DNA of 64,000 nt from Phyllostachys edulis (Eukaryota; Streptophyta; Magnoliopsida; Poales; Poaceae), in assembly GCA_036346405.1 (NCBI GenBank), contig CM070548.1, forward strand, positions 72,511,739-72,575,738, in the 5' to 3' direction. Positions 33,614 to 44,937 of the stretch are shown here, piece after piece (within the stretch, counting starts at the first letter, position 1; every line of letters starts with the position of its first letter). The position numbers and the translations under genes were made by a program. The notes beneath the pieces were generated by a model. The model did not search any database and had not been told where the DNA came from. It saw only the letters and a list, made by a program, of their open reading frames with translations.

Positions 33614-33635
33614 GATGGTCGACTCTGATACCAAA

Positions 33636-36600
33636 TGATGTATCTTGCTTCGGCTACGTTGAAGAATCTAGACCCGCCATTATGAGTTAATGGAGTATTT
33701 TGGTGATTAATAACAAATCTATATGTGAGACTAACACTTCTATTGATATATCTATTGTATAGTCTTATTTGGATGAAAAGGTGAAAATCATGGAGGTATG
33801 CACTCAACATCATATTCTCATCTCTTGTTGCATTCCTCGGATCCAAAATATAGGTTGAACTCCACTAAAAGTCTAACTTGAATATGTGCATATGTTTTTA
33901 TTACACATTCGTGTATGCACGCATTTAGCGAGAGTTCATTCTATGTTTTATGGTTTTGTTAGTATTGATCCATATTTCTTTATCCACATATATTAAGAAT
34001 CTTTACTTTGAAATATATCAAATGAGTATACAAAACTGTGTAGTTCATATATACTCATATGATCTTGCATTCAATTATTTGCAATTGTGATGGTTGTCAT
34101 CAATTACCAAAGACGAAAAGATTGGAGTACCTTGATCCACCATTATGAGTAAATGGTATGTCGTGGTAATTAATGACAATCATGTTGTGGGACTAATGTG
34201 TGTGCTCAGATGTTTTCAAGGCTTAGTCCTAGAGTTTGAATGATGACATGAAAAGGAAATACAAAGATGATAAAAGATCGGCATGGCTAGAGATAAAGGA
34301 GTCATGCATTGCATTTCGAAAAGCTTCTGAAAGAATTTCAGTGGAAATAGGTACGAACGCATTTGGTAAGCGGTACTACCGATGTACGATAGTACCAGAG
34401 TTCATTTGGCGGAACTATCGTGTAGCGGTATGACCGAAAATCCTGAGCGGAACTACCGCAGACCGGAAGTTCTGAATTTAGTTGGCAGTACGTTATCTCT
34501 AGATAGGGCCAGTTTTGGACCTCTAAGGGGAACGGTAGTACCGCCCTATGTGAACGGAACTACAGGAGAGCGGAACTACCACATATTCTTTGGCGGTGTA
34601 CCGCACCTTTCTGTAATGGCTTGTTTAGAAGCATTTATTGCAGGTATATCTTGATAGATGATGTTAATCATTGTGGGACTAACATTTTCCATGAGTTGGA
34701 TGAATAGGTTATGTTCCAGGGTGATGAAGACTCTGGATAGCATCATGAGTTGATCATCATCAAGTCAAGGTTCAAGAAGAGAATGTATCATATGTTGATG
34801 CATATCAAGATCTCGAAGAGGAGATGACTATGAGTTGATCATCAAGTCAAGAGGAGACCCATCATGTATTGATGGAGGTCAAGTGAAGGATGCATCATGG
34901 GTTGATGCATATCCAGACAATGACCCGGACTTGAAGTGAAGATGTGTGTCATCAAGCTTCAAGAAGATGCTTAAGGTAAAGGTATGACTAGCTAGGACTA
35001 AGGATATGTTCCTAATCTTTTACCGGTCTTAGTGTTTGGTTGGAAGATCGGATTACTGGTATAGGTTTGTCGTACTATTAAGAGAGGTCTTGTCTAGTAG
35101 CTTGAGTCTCATCATGTGTTGATAGCTCAATCTCATTTGCTCTAGCTCTCCGTGGCATGTTGCTATTATTTACAAATAGTTGGGCTTACGCATTTAATCC
35201 TTGTAGCATGTGACTATACTTTGCAAATGGTTGAAGTCCATGTGCCTACTCCTTGTGGCATGATCTATGTTTGCAAATGTGTTTTGCAAATTGTTAGGAT
35301 TCATGCATTTTCCCTTGGCATGGTCTAAGATTGCTTATTGCTATTTCTTTGGACTTAGAACATGGTAGTAGCTCTTTAGAGTTGTGTTTTTTGATTTGAT
35401 CAAATATGTTTGAGATAAATCAAATAGGTGGGTTGTGTAGACCTCTGAATAATCTTTTCATAGAGTCTAAGATCACTCAATTCCGACATCGGAGTCAAAA
35501 GTTATGATATTTTTATCGAGTGTCATCTGTGTTGAAATTAGACTGCGGTAATATCGACCGAGAAGAGAGATACTACCGCAGAACGGTAGTACCGCCCTTT
35601 GTACTGCGGTACTACCGCACTAAAAACTTTAACGGCTAGTTTTTGAGCCGTTAATGCACCCGTACGACTGATGAACAGTAGAAAACGGTAGTACCGGAGT
35701 TTGTACGGTGGTACTACCGTAAATCTTGATTTTTGGGGATTTCTACTCCCAACGACTAGTTTTTGTGTGTGAACTATAAATACCTACCTTGGCCAGTTGA
35801 GAGACAATCTTTGACATCCCATTTCACTCACTTGAGTTAGTGTGAGGTTCTCCTATCAATTGTGCATGTGTTGCACCTTGTGAGCAAGGAGAGAGGTCTC
35901 TAGTTGCATATATTGCATCTAGAGGTGGATTTCGTATCCACTTGAGCTTATGCATTCGTTGCATGTGGTGAGAGTCAAGCAAGGGGCTTGGTTTGTTACT
36001 CTTGGTGTTTGCCGACACCTAGATGGCGTGGAGGCGTCGTGGACAGGTGATCTTCTCAAGAAGCTTGTGAGAAGACCCGGCAAGTTGTGAAGGTTGGAGC
36101 TCACCTACCCAGAGCGGGAAAGAGGTACCACTAGTGGAATTGAGGTGTTTGGCTTAATTCGTGAAGACGGTCCAATTAGTTTAGGCTTACCTCAACGTGG
36201 ATTAGGGGAGACCGGTAAGTCTCCGAATACCACGGTAAAATGTCCTTGTGTCATTGTGGTTTGTTCTCTTGTGATTTACTTTGTGCAATTTACATTCCTA
36301 GAATTAAATTGCTTACATGTCATTGTTTGATTGCTATCATTATCAATAGTCTTATATTGTTGGTGCACTTAGTTAAGACTAATTGATTTAGATTTTAATT
36401 GAGCAAAACCGAATTGATTTATAATTCCGCATAAAACTCGGTTTTAACCAAATTATTTTAAAAACCGCCTATTCACCCCCCTCCTCTAGTCGGCCCCCTC
36501 GATCTTACACGCGTAGGTTATATGGGTGATTCGGTGCTGGACGTGGATGTCGGACTCGACGAGAAGGTGCTGTCGTGAACGTAGCAGGATAGCAGGGGCA

Positions 36601-36915
36601 AGGAACAGAGAAGCTCAGAGGATGCGAGATAGCAACTGGAAGATAATAGATTAATTCTTACTTGCTTCTGTTTACAGAATCACTACTGATATTTAAAGGC
36701 TAGCCAACTACTGATTCGTATACAATCTTTTAATCGGAAACAAACTCGGTATGTATTTTCGAAGTCTACCGTATTACAACTAAATTGCCGTATGCGCTAC
36801 AGTTTCCCTTTGCATTGCTGCTTTGCCAGTTCTAGGACTGTCTTCCGAAGGTTCTACTAGTTTGCGTGCACGACTCCGTCACTGGTAATGAGTTCCCCAA
36901 TACGAGTCAACAACA
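33636..36915 (-). repeat. 5' LTR of the Reina-type element, split by a solo LTR
   Basis: The first 24 bp (TGATGTATCTTGCTTCGGCT..) are at 33636-33659 and the rest is at 36510-36915, ending CAACA next to the GTTAC target duplication. Joined, it matches the 402-bp 3' LTR at 17329-17730. The PBS complement lies at 33622-33633. Confidence 0.88.
33660..36509 (+). mobile_element. solo LTR of a SIRE/Maximus-like Copia element
   Basis: A 2850-bp TGAAGAATC..GATCTTACA segment whose inverted counterpart is the LTR at 56078-59216. The flanks TACGT/CGCGT are an imperfect 5-bp duplication. It contains clusters of the palindrome-like CGGTAGTACCG (34370-34610, 35540-35720), repeated ATCATGAGTTGATCATCA units (34730-34930), and repeated TTGCAAATG/GCATG units (35150-35340). 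Small ORFs here are incidental. No internal domain is present, so it is a solo LTR. Confidence 0.82.
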
Positions 36916-36992
36916 GTTACATCTTTAGTTAGAACACAATGAAACATTTGCGAGGCAGACTTTGAAATTCAGCAACAGAGTAAGAAGAATAC

Positions 36993-37076
36993 CTGCATTC
37001 ACAATCATATTTGCAAGCAGAATCGGCACTGCAATTTGTGCAGAATTAGCACGTTTCTTCTTGATTAAATATACAG
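36993..37076 (-). pseudogene. ASHR3-like methyltransferase, pre-SET exon
   Basis: This 84-bp minus exon runs from acceptor TTTTAAAAG to donor TGCAG|GTATTC. It encodes VYLIKKKRAN and then, after a frameshift caused by a deletion of roughly 20 bp, CTNCSADSACKYDCECR, the cysteine-rich lead-in of the AWS domain. It joins in phase to 16396-16303. The deletion removes the short linker normally between these two blocks and disrupts the frame. Confidence 0.75.
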
Positions 37077-37198
37077 CTTTTAAAAAATCAAGAAAACAAA
37101 GATGGCATGTAGAGATGAAGGCAGACAAATAAGAAGTTCATTTTAGAATGACAAAGTAAAATTAAATAGCTCCAGAAAGCTTTATTTCACACTATTAC

Positions 37199-37327
37199 TT
37201 TAGGATGTTGCGCCTGATAAGTGTATAGGGGGGGTGGTTTGTACACAATTCCAGTGAAGTCCCTAATGGTTGAGTCAATTTTGAAGTCCTCATTAACATA
37301 TGCAAGAGGTAGCCAGCAAAAAAAATC
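37199..37327 (-). pseudogene. ASHR3-like methyltransferase, exon upstream of AWS
   Basis: The minus exon follows TTTCATAG. It encodes DFFCWLPLAYVNEDFKIDST, then IRDFTGIVYKPP. After a length change in a C7 run it continues in another frame as PPYTLIRRNI. The order LP..YVNEDFKIDS..PPP..IRRN..YLIKKK is that of ASHR3/SDG4-type proteins. The homopolymer frameshift is an independent inactivating lesion. Confidence 0.75.
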
Positions 37328-37554
37328 CTATGAAACAAGCATGTTAGCGTAGCCATGCATAAATATTTAATAGGCAAGACACTTCATCTTCTTGAGACAA
37401 TATTACTTGTATTGGACAAAGACATGTCATTGAATTATTTTCTGGGGGCTTTACAGCACTAATGAACAAAATATGTTCTCCATAAATCTTCATGGATTCC
37501 AATCGCATGGTTGTTGCTCTTTAGGGAGTAGTAAGAAGTTAAGAACTAATTTTG

Positions 37555-37688
37555 CTAGGGGAAAAATAGCCCTCCAATTCTAAAGTAAGGATGTTTTGGA
37601 CTTTTCAGTCTCCAAGGTACAGGGACCCTCAAAATGGGATCCTTCACAAGCTGGGCACACAGGCCATAGTTCTTATGTGCATCTTTAA
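37555..37688 (-). pseudogene. possible further exon of the ASHR3-like gene, unidentified
   Basis: After a good acceptor (CTTCCCCAG) the minus strand reads KDAHKNYGLCAQLVKDPILR followed by VPVPWRLKS, then a stop. The composition looks protein-coding and it lies where an upstream ASHR3-like exon is expected. I do not recognise the sequence and cannot assign it. Confidence 0.35.
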
Positions 37689-38081
37689 CTGGGGAAGAAC
37701 AGAACAAGAGGAAGGACTGGGTCGACAATTAAGTAAGATAGGTTAAATGCGTAAACTATAAACGCCTCCTTGATATGTGCATGCTCATGCCACTGTTTGC
37801 ATGTGCAAACACATCCATGTTGGTACCCACCCATTGAGTCCTAAAGGTGCAAGACACAATTACCGAGAAAGAATAATATTATCATGAAGAGATGGTGATG
37901 ATTAACAAAATTCAAGTTGAAGACAGACATACTGGGCAAGGCCACTGAATGCAGACAACTAACTAAGCTACTGTACACTAGCAAACTATTTGTTGAATGA
38001 GATTTAAGGCTTTAAGCGGCATAAAATTAAGGCAAAACAAGGATCTTGAAGTAGTTTGATCAACCATGAAGAGCATATTAA
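37689..38081. other. host intron/intergenic sequence, nothing recognised
   Basis: No convincing ORF, repeat or motif. It ends at the target site ATTAA (38077-38081) of the Copia element. Confidence 0.4.
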
Positions 38082-38271
38082 TGTTAGAAAATGTGGAGGC
38101 TAGGGTTTTGCTATTCATAACTACGCATCTTATTCATTAATGGGAGAGTGTATATAGAGAAGATACATGGACCTCATGGGCTACATGGGCCACATGGACT
38201 AAGAGATTGAGAGAATATGCAACCAACACTACTATTAACCCCCCCCTCCCCCTCTTCAAACTCAAGGTGGA

Positions 38272-39504
38272 TCAGGAGGATCTGATGCAGAGTTTGAGTA
38301 GATGAAGTCGATGATGTCCTCGAGTCTGAGCTTTAGTGAAGAAATCTGCAACTTGAAGCTCTAAGGGAACATACTTGAGGGCGATGGTCGACTGATGATA
38401 ATGAGATCGTGTGAAGGATGCATCAACACCAATGTGCTTTGTCAGCTCATGCTTGAATGGATCACTAGCAATTTGAATGGCATGTATTGTCACAAAAAAA
38501 GAGGTATAGGATTGTCACAATGGACAACTAGATCAATCAAGAGCCATCGAAGCCAAATGATCTCTGAGGTGGTAGCGGCAAGAGCTCGAAGCTCGGCTTC
38601 TGCACTAGAGCGTGATACCACAGTCTGCTTCTTGGACTTCCAAGCAATAAGTGAAGTATCAAGAGAGATACAGTAGCCAGTGATAGATTGACGATCAGCA
38701 CGATCACTCGCCCAAGTGGAGTCAGAGTAAGCCTGGAGCTGGAGCTGACTCGAACTGGCATAGAACAGAGTATTTCAACACACGAAGAACATGACCATAA
38801 TGGACTGATGTGGGAGCACTGACAAACTGGCTGAGCATACGAACAGCATGAGCAATGTTTGGCCTGGTGACAGTGAGATAGACAAGGCTCCCAATGAGAT
38901 GACGATAGCGGGAAGGATCTGTCCGGGGTACACCATCTGTAGTTTGAAGCTTCAAGTGAAGCTCCATGGGTATGGCGGCAGTACGAGTATCAGTTAGCCC
39001 AGAGCGAGCAATCAGATCCTAAACGTAGCGATGCTGAGAGAGGTAGTAGCCATCACCATCAGAATGAACCCTAATCCCTATAAAATAGCTCAATGGTCCA
39101 AAATCAGGTATCATAAATTGTTCACTCAATTTCTTCTTAACAAAATCCACATAGTCCATGTCATCTCCTGTGATCAGCATATCATCTACATACAGCAAAA
39201 GCAAAGTACGACCCTGCTGAGAAGTGTGAATAAACAAGGCATGATCATGCTCACTCGGAGTGAAACCAGCAGCTCGAATCATAGAATTGATACGCTCGAA
39301 TCAAGCACGAGGAGCCTACTTGAGACCATATAGAGCACGCCTAAAGCGACAAACATAGTATGTAGGGGCCTCAACACTGGGAGGTGGCTGCATACAAACT
39401 TCCTCATGTAGATCACTATGAAGAAAAGCATTCTTGACATCCATCTGAGATATAGTCCATGTGCATACCGCTGCAACTGCAATAAGAGTACGAACTGTGG
39501 TCAT
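38272..39504 (-). pseudogene. Copia RT and RNase H
   Basis: RT spans about 39504-38990: DVKNAFLHSDLHEEV, then LLLYVDDMLITGDD with the catalytic YVDD intact, and FGPLSYFIGIRV. The 38967-38722 frame gives RYRHLIGSLVYLTVTRPNIA. RNase H remnants lie in 38761-38537. The 38493-38272 frame gives KHIGVDASFTRSHYHQ and VADFFTKAQ, the Copia RNase H tail. Frameshifts near 39280, 38990 and 38760 and several stops break the frame. Confidence 0.87.
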
Positions 39505-41571
39505 ATGAGCAACTGGAGCAAAAGTCTTATCATAATCTCGACCATAAGCCTACTAAAAACCTCTTGCAACAAGACGAGCCTTGTATCGCTCTACTGACCC
39601 ATCTGACTTGTTCTTTACATTGTACACCTACTTGCAAGTGATAGGAATAGCTCCAGATGGTAGGAGAACAAGATCCCAAGCGCCTGTACACTCTAATGCT
39701 ATGAGCTCCTCTGTCGTAGCCAACTGCTACTCAGGTACACTAGCAGGCTCCTAATAGGTACTCGGCTCAGCTACTACACCTGCACAAGAAAAACCCCATC
39801 TCTCTGTCTGAATAGAAGAACGATCACGTAGGGCATATCGTGATGTAGTAGAGTGATCGTCAGAGTCGGTGGTACTAGCCGGAGGGTCAAATGGAGGAGA
39901 GGAGGACTAGGGATCAGAAGGAACTCTCTGTCGACGACTATAGTGAAAGGGAAAGTGGAAGTATCACAAACTGGTAGAGCTAGTGGAGAAACTGGTAGAG
40001 CTGGTGGAAGAGGCACACTAGAAGGTGAAACTGGTGGAGGATGTGTATCTGGAGAAGGCAAGTCTGGTAAAGGAATGGGAGGTAGACACAAAAAAACAAG
40101 TGTAATCTATGGAAGAAGTGGGGTGTGTAGAAGGATGGTAAAAGAAAGGTCGACCCTCATCAAAAGTCGCATCACGAGAGATGCGAATGCGACGTGCTGA
40201 GGGATCATAGCAACGATAGCCCTTATGCTCAGACTATAACCTAGAAAAAAACACTCAACTAACTGACGGCTCAACTTTGTGCACTCACGATGTGCTAAAA
40301 AGGACATAACAGACACAACCAAAAACACGAAGATGAGCATAGCGAGCAGATGCTCTAGACAGGACCTCACCAGGACACTTGCCCTGAAGCTTGGAAGAGG
40401 GCTGACGGTTGATAAGATAGACTGCCGTAGATACTGCTTCCCCCAAGAAGTGAGAGGGAACAAAGGAGGAAATAAGAAGAGTACAAGTAGTCTCAATGAT
40501 GTGACGGTGCTTGCGCTCAGCAACACCATTCTGAGCATGAGCACCAGGACACGAGAGCTAATGAAGTGTACCCTTAGAAGAAAGAAACTAACGAAAAGTT
40601 GATGAACGATACTCACTCTCCTCCAGAGTCAGAACGAAAAACACGGATGGTAGAAGAAAATTGAGTACGAACCATCTAAGCAAAAGATTGATAGATAGAA
40701 ATCAACCGCGAACGATATTTCATGAAGTAGATCCAAGTGTATCGAGTATGATCATCAATGAAGATGACATAGTAACTGTGACCACCCTTCGAAGCAAAAG
40801 GGGAGGGACCCCAAACATCGGAATGGACCAAATCAAAGCGACGATCAGAGCGAGAAATGCTGGAAGGATACGGACTTTGTACTTGCTTGCTAAGTCTACA
40901 ACCCTTGCACTGAAAATTTGTGTCAATAGAAGCAGGACCAAGAACACCTTGATGAATCCAGATAGAGAGGCATGAGCCATACAAGTGCCCCAAGCGATGA
41001 TGCCATTGAGGAAAAGATTGGCTAATAGAAGTAGATGCAGAAGGACAAGGGGTAGATGAACAAACAACAGAGGGTGAAGGAATAAGGCAGGAGTAGTACC
41101 AGAAATGGAGGATAAAGGAAGATTCAGATGATCATGACCATAGAGCCCTGCAAAACCTCTCTAACGATGACATGTACCAATAACAACTCTTGTTCAACAA
41201 TCTTGCACAAAACAGGAGCTATCATCGAACCCAACAAAACAGTCCATATCTGTGAGCTGCCCGATAGAGATGAGATTCATGGAGAGCATGGAGACAAGTG
41301 AGACATCTGAATCTGTGAAGTGAGAAGTGGAAAGAGTCCCTTGATGACTGACTGTGCATGGCGTTCCATCAGCTCCTTGAATCTTGATACCTTGTGCAGC
41401 AGGACGACATGATATGAGCTGAGTTGCATCAGATGTCACATGGAAAGAAGCCCCTAAATCCAATATCCTCAGTAGTGAAGCACCCGACACAGGACATAAT
41501 GGTGCAGTCAAGCCGGCGGATGCACTGGAAGATGCTTGCAGTCGACACAACTGGGCCTGAAGATTTCTCAT
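39505..41571 (-). pseudogene. Copia protease and integrase
   Basis: The protease (41571-41194) has DLGASFHVTS in place of D[ST]GASxH. The GAG-pre-integrase/zinc finger is at 41000-40870 (GHLYGS.., CKGCRLSKQ). The integrase core (40870-40280) has FDLVHSDVWGPSPF and VIFIDDHTRYTW, both carrying catalytic Asp residues. It then breaks into several frames and a Pro-rich linker (40091-39774). Confidence 0.82.
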
Positions 41572-41639
41572 CTAAGTCTGAATCTGACCAAACTGAGTTG
41601 CACAAGACTCCATAGCATTAGCAAGAATAGAGCAAGCAA

Positions 41640-42540
41640 TAGCATCATCACCTCAAATAGGTCTAGGACCAAGAATGCCATCAAGAGCCATGATATGATC
41701 TAGTACACTAACACCAGACAACAACCTTAGCAGTAGCAATACAAAGAGATCATAATCCACAGCACAAGCTAACAGTAGCAGGCCAACAACAATAATACCG
41801 AGAAGCAGCACAATAGCATCAATCTGGAGCAGAGGCAAGCAATATCGGAGAGAGTACCACCTCCAAGCGATGACTCGGCGTAGAGCAAGGTCTTCACGCA
41901 GAGCAAGCTGGAGAGAGTACCACCTCCAGGTGATGGCTCGGTGTAGAGCAAGGTCTTGGCACAAAGCAAGCTGGAGAGAGTACAGTGCAGAGCAAGGTCT
42001 TGGCGATGGCTCCACCTCCAGGCTACGACTCAGGACCACCTCTAGGCGATGGCTCGGCGTAGTCGCATAGCAAGCAGGAGCGGGCTCAGATCTTAGCTCG
42101 GCATAGAGCAAGGTCCGAGCAGGAGCGGGCATCGAGCTTCGAGCTCGATCCGGCGTTGATCGAGATGAAGATGAGGCGCGGGCGTCGAGCTAGGAAGATC
42201 CAGCACAAATCAAGGCCCGAGTAGGAGCGGGCGTCGAGCTGCAAACTCGATCCGGCGCAGATCGAGACGAAGATGAGGCGCGGGTGTCGAGCTTCAAGCT
42301 CGATCTGGATCCAACGCGACGAGGAAGATCCAGCATGGAGACACGGCGACAAGGAAGATAAGGCACGGGCGTCGAGCTCGATCAGGCACGACGAGGAAGG
42401 TTCAGTGCGGCTACCAACGGCTTCGAGCTCAATCCGGCCTGAGGCAGAGGCTACGAGGCGGTGGCCTGGGCAAGAGCCTGCCGGCCCACGGCGGCAAAGA
42501 CAGCACACAGTAGATAATTGGGTTTTCTTATGGAAATAGG
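41640..42540 (-). repeat. GC-rich tandem repeats in place of Copia gag
   Basis: There are two repeat families. A unit of about 60 bp containing AGAGTACCACCTCCAGGTGATGG/CTCGGCGTAGAGCAAGGTCTT spans 41840-42070. A unit of about 85 bp containing GATCGAGACGAAGATGAGGCGCGG/GCGTCGAGCT spans about 42140-42420. Only a scrap of gag-like sequence (MALDGILGPRP.., minus, about 41690-41650) remains next to the protease. Confidence 0.65.
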
Positions 42541-42967
42541 ATTAGGGTTGGAGAAGCTTTGATACCATGTTAGAAAATATAGAGGCTAGGGTTTTGCTAT
42601 TCACATGTATGCATCTTATTCATTAATGAGATAGTATATATAGAGAAGATACATGATGGACCTCATAGGCTACATGGGCCACATGAGCTAAGAGAGAGAG
42701 AGAGAGAATATACAACCAACACTACTCTTAACAATTAATACATCCACTGAAGCATCCTGTTAAGTGCTAACTCAACTATTTGTAGATCAACAGGAGGAAA
42801 ACTATTTTTACAAATTTATATAGCTTCCAAGTTTTGTGTTGGCAATAATTACTACACAGTTAAGTTTTACCTGACCTAGTCATTCACGTTATCTACACCT
42901 TCTGACTCACAACATTTGAATTTTCTTATTGACATGTTTTGCACTTGAAAACAATGGAGGTGGCTTA

Positions 42968-43314
42968 GAGCATCTTTAGTGTATTAAATCGATGTCGATT
43001 CAAAGTTATGCCACATAAGTATTCTAGGAACTGAGCTTGTTTTTCTCTAATGTATTGAACCGATTCCTACTAATAATTGGGACCCACGTTACATTAAAAA
43101 ACCACAAAATAATAATATCTTCTCTCAAACGCACTCTCTTCTATGTAGTTGTTTAATGCTCATATGAGTTGTTTAATGTTTTGAATCGATTCCTAAGTAG
43201 AATTCGGTTCCATGTAATTTTTTGTTGGAATCGACCCATCTAATGTATTGAATCGATTCAATACCTTCTCGCTCCTCATTTGAACCGGCTAAAACACAAC
43301 ATTAGAGATGGTGC
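42968..43314. mobile_element. possible MITE
   Basis: The region begins GAGCATCTTTAGTGTATTAAATC after TTA and ends near AACATTAGAGATGGTGC. The ends are imperfect inverted repeats resembling the Tourist-like MITE at 11438. The interior repeats a TTGAATCGATTC motif four times. The right-hand target duplication is not clear. Confidence 0.45.
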
Positions 43315-43330
43315 ATTCTCGATGGCACAG

Positions 43331-43748
43331 CTAACAATGCCAACTGGCAGCACAAGTACTCGCCCATTCTCCAAGGCAAAGAGATCTGCAGTATTTGGCA
43401 AATTTCTTAGTCACCAGCATCGTCCCCTTTAGCATTCAAACACCTGTTCTCTGTGAAAGTTCATTAGTAAGAAAAGTTAGACATGTTTTTTTTTGCATAA
43501 AGTTGTACTCACAAAATGCTAACAAATTGTTAAGAGCTCATTGTTACACATTATCTTATTTTTATTTTTTTAGAAATAAAAGTAACAATAACTCTTGGTC
43601 TCTGTACCAACTAAATATACACACAGCTAAATAAACATCTAAATTACCTGTGGTACTCGATGTGGTACTCGATGTAGCGGGTAAAACAATGCCTGCTTTG
43701 GTTCGTTGTCGGGAAGCGGAAGTCAGCAGGCGTTGTTTTCAACTCAAT
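43331..43748 (-). pseudogene. cytochrome c oxidase subunit 6b (COX6b) pseudogene
   Basis: Exon 43748-43648 (acceptor TCTGTCAG, donor CACAG|GTAATT) encodes IELKTTPADFRFPTTNQSRH followed by CFTRYIEYH, with a 12-bp tandem duplication giving IEYHIEYH. Exon 43443-43331 continues CLNAKGDDAGD; a 1-base frameshift follows, then KKFAKYCRSLCLGEW in the next frame, then a non-homologous tail. These are the conserved core and the CHCH-type Cys positions of COX6b, a small intermembrane-space subunit of complex IV. The frameshift, the duplication and the missing WNEQR..GTFPGPL tail mark a pseudogene. The first exon was not found. Confidence 0.85.
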
Positions 43749-44937
43749 CTGACAGATTATAAAAAGAAGAAACTTGCGAGGGTGAGAAATGGATAAACCA
43801 CACAGCGAAAGTAATCAGACTAGGTAGGAAATGAGAAGAAAACACCTTTATGGAAGGTAATGTAAAAAGTGGAAGCAATGAAATAAAGTGTTTATGCATG
43901 ACAGTAAAGGTTTCAGAAAGAAAAACATGGATGAACTGTATTATTAAGATAGGTCTATTAGTTTAACCATACTTAAATACCAGCTTAGCTCAACAGCAAC
44001 CAGACTTTTGTTCGCTAAGCATAGGAAAATCAGTTCTCCATTGACTTGAAGTGGGAAAAACACTTTCAGATGCTAAAAAAATGAAATGCATTGTCTAAGC
44101 TGTAAGCATGGTGATAAAACTAGACTGTTACAACCTTAAATGATACTCGACAGTCGCCTTTAACCGAAAGACATAGAGAAGAATATATGGAGGCGGACAG
44201 CAAGATAATAGCAAAAGCAGTTTCTTCAAAACGTCTAGAAAGTTAGAGAAGAAGGCTCAGAGTATTATTGAAATTTATTTTGTACACACCAGATGAACCC
44301 TGGATTAGTCTCAAATAATTTAGTGACATGATATCTCCAGTAATAAATCACAACAATCAATTGAGGATATATCATTATGTGATTCTGACATACAAAGACT
44401 ATTAAAAAATGATCCAAAATGTATTCGTTCTTTTTCGCTGCTCCCAAGAATATGTTGATCAAATATTTTACTATAGTTTTTCCTTCGGCGAAAATTAATA
44501 CAAGCGCTACGGTGATCAAATCGAAGACGCGTGCAGGGGTTTTTTCCTCGGTCTGAAAAGGAGAGACCAGTGCAATGTTTCTTAGAGGGCAAGGATGCAA
44601 CCCAACCCCTCCGCATCTGCAACCACGGATGAGGGAATTCGACCTCATAATTATTAATCCAACCTTTTACCGCCGCAAATCGGTAAACCGCACATCCTGC
44701 CATCTTGTTCTACTAGCAACACCCTAACAGGGCAAAAATGGTACTACGGACCTAAACGGAAAATCTTTCGGCATAATCCTACGGATTCTCCCATCCCCGT
44801 TCAGAACAGATTTAGTTGTCTCTACAAGCGTAGGTGTGCAGATGATGGGCTTCCAAGCCCAGGAAATCCAAAATGTTGGGCAAGGGGTAGCCGGGGTTCT
44901 TCTATCCCAGCCCAACCCAGCAAATCCAATTATCCAA
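43749..44937 (-). other. host flank; unidentified minus-strand ORFs
   Basis: Minus frames at 44703-44320 and 44648-44265 overlap. The first begins MAGCAVYRFAAVKGWINN and is rich in Arg/Ser, loosely like an organelle-targeted N-terminus. I cannot name it. If the COX6b locus had a leader exon it would lie in this interval. 44704-44937 shows nothing recognisable. Confidence 0.35.

Larger units (their letters stand above)
17329..36915 (-). mobile_element. Reina-type chromovirus (Ty3/gypsy), host of three further insertions
   Basis: Target duplication GTTAC (17324-17328 and 36916-36920) brackets the whole 19.6-kb block. The LTR is short (402 bp, 17329-17730) with ends TGATGT..CAACA. Read right to left: 5' LTR (33636-36915, split by a solo LTR), PBS at 33622-33633 (complement of TGGTATCAGAGT), gag, protease, RT, RNase H, integrase, chromodomain, a C-rich PPT complement (17738-17758), 3' LTR. 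Short LTRs, gene order and a chromodomain after integrase point to the Reina lineage. Without its passengers (18429-28881, 29564-30514, 33660-36509) the element is about 5.3 kb. Confidence 0.92.
38082..42733 (-). mobile_element. small-LTR Copia retrotransposon, full-length but decayed and gag-less
   Basis: A 4.65-kb element with target duplication ATTAA (38077-38081 and 42734-42738). LTRs are at 38082-38240 and 42568-42733 (TGTTAGAAAAT..CTTAACA). The PBS complement of TGGTATCAAAGC is at 42556-42567. The PPT complement (CCCCCCCTCCCCCTCTTC) follows the 3' LTR at 38240. The order on the minus strand is protease-integrase-RT-RNase H, the Copia order. The gag position (about 41650-42540) is taken up by GC-rich tandem repeats. 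Confidence 0.93.

Noticed and set aside
43321..43400. Alternative reading LFALENGRVLVLPVG on the minus strand, first considered as an unknown transporter exon
   Set aside because: The same bases continue the COX6b frame (KKFAKYCRSLCLGEW) after a frameshift, and the adjacent exon is clearly COX6b, so the alternative frame is chance.
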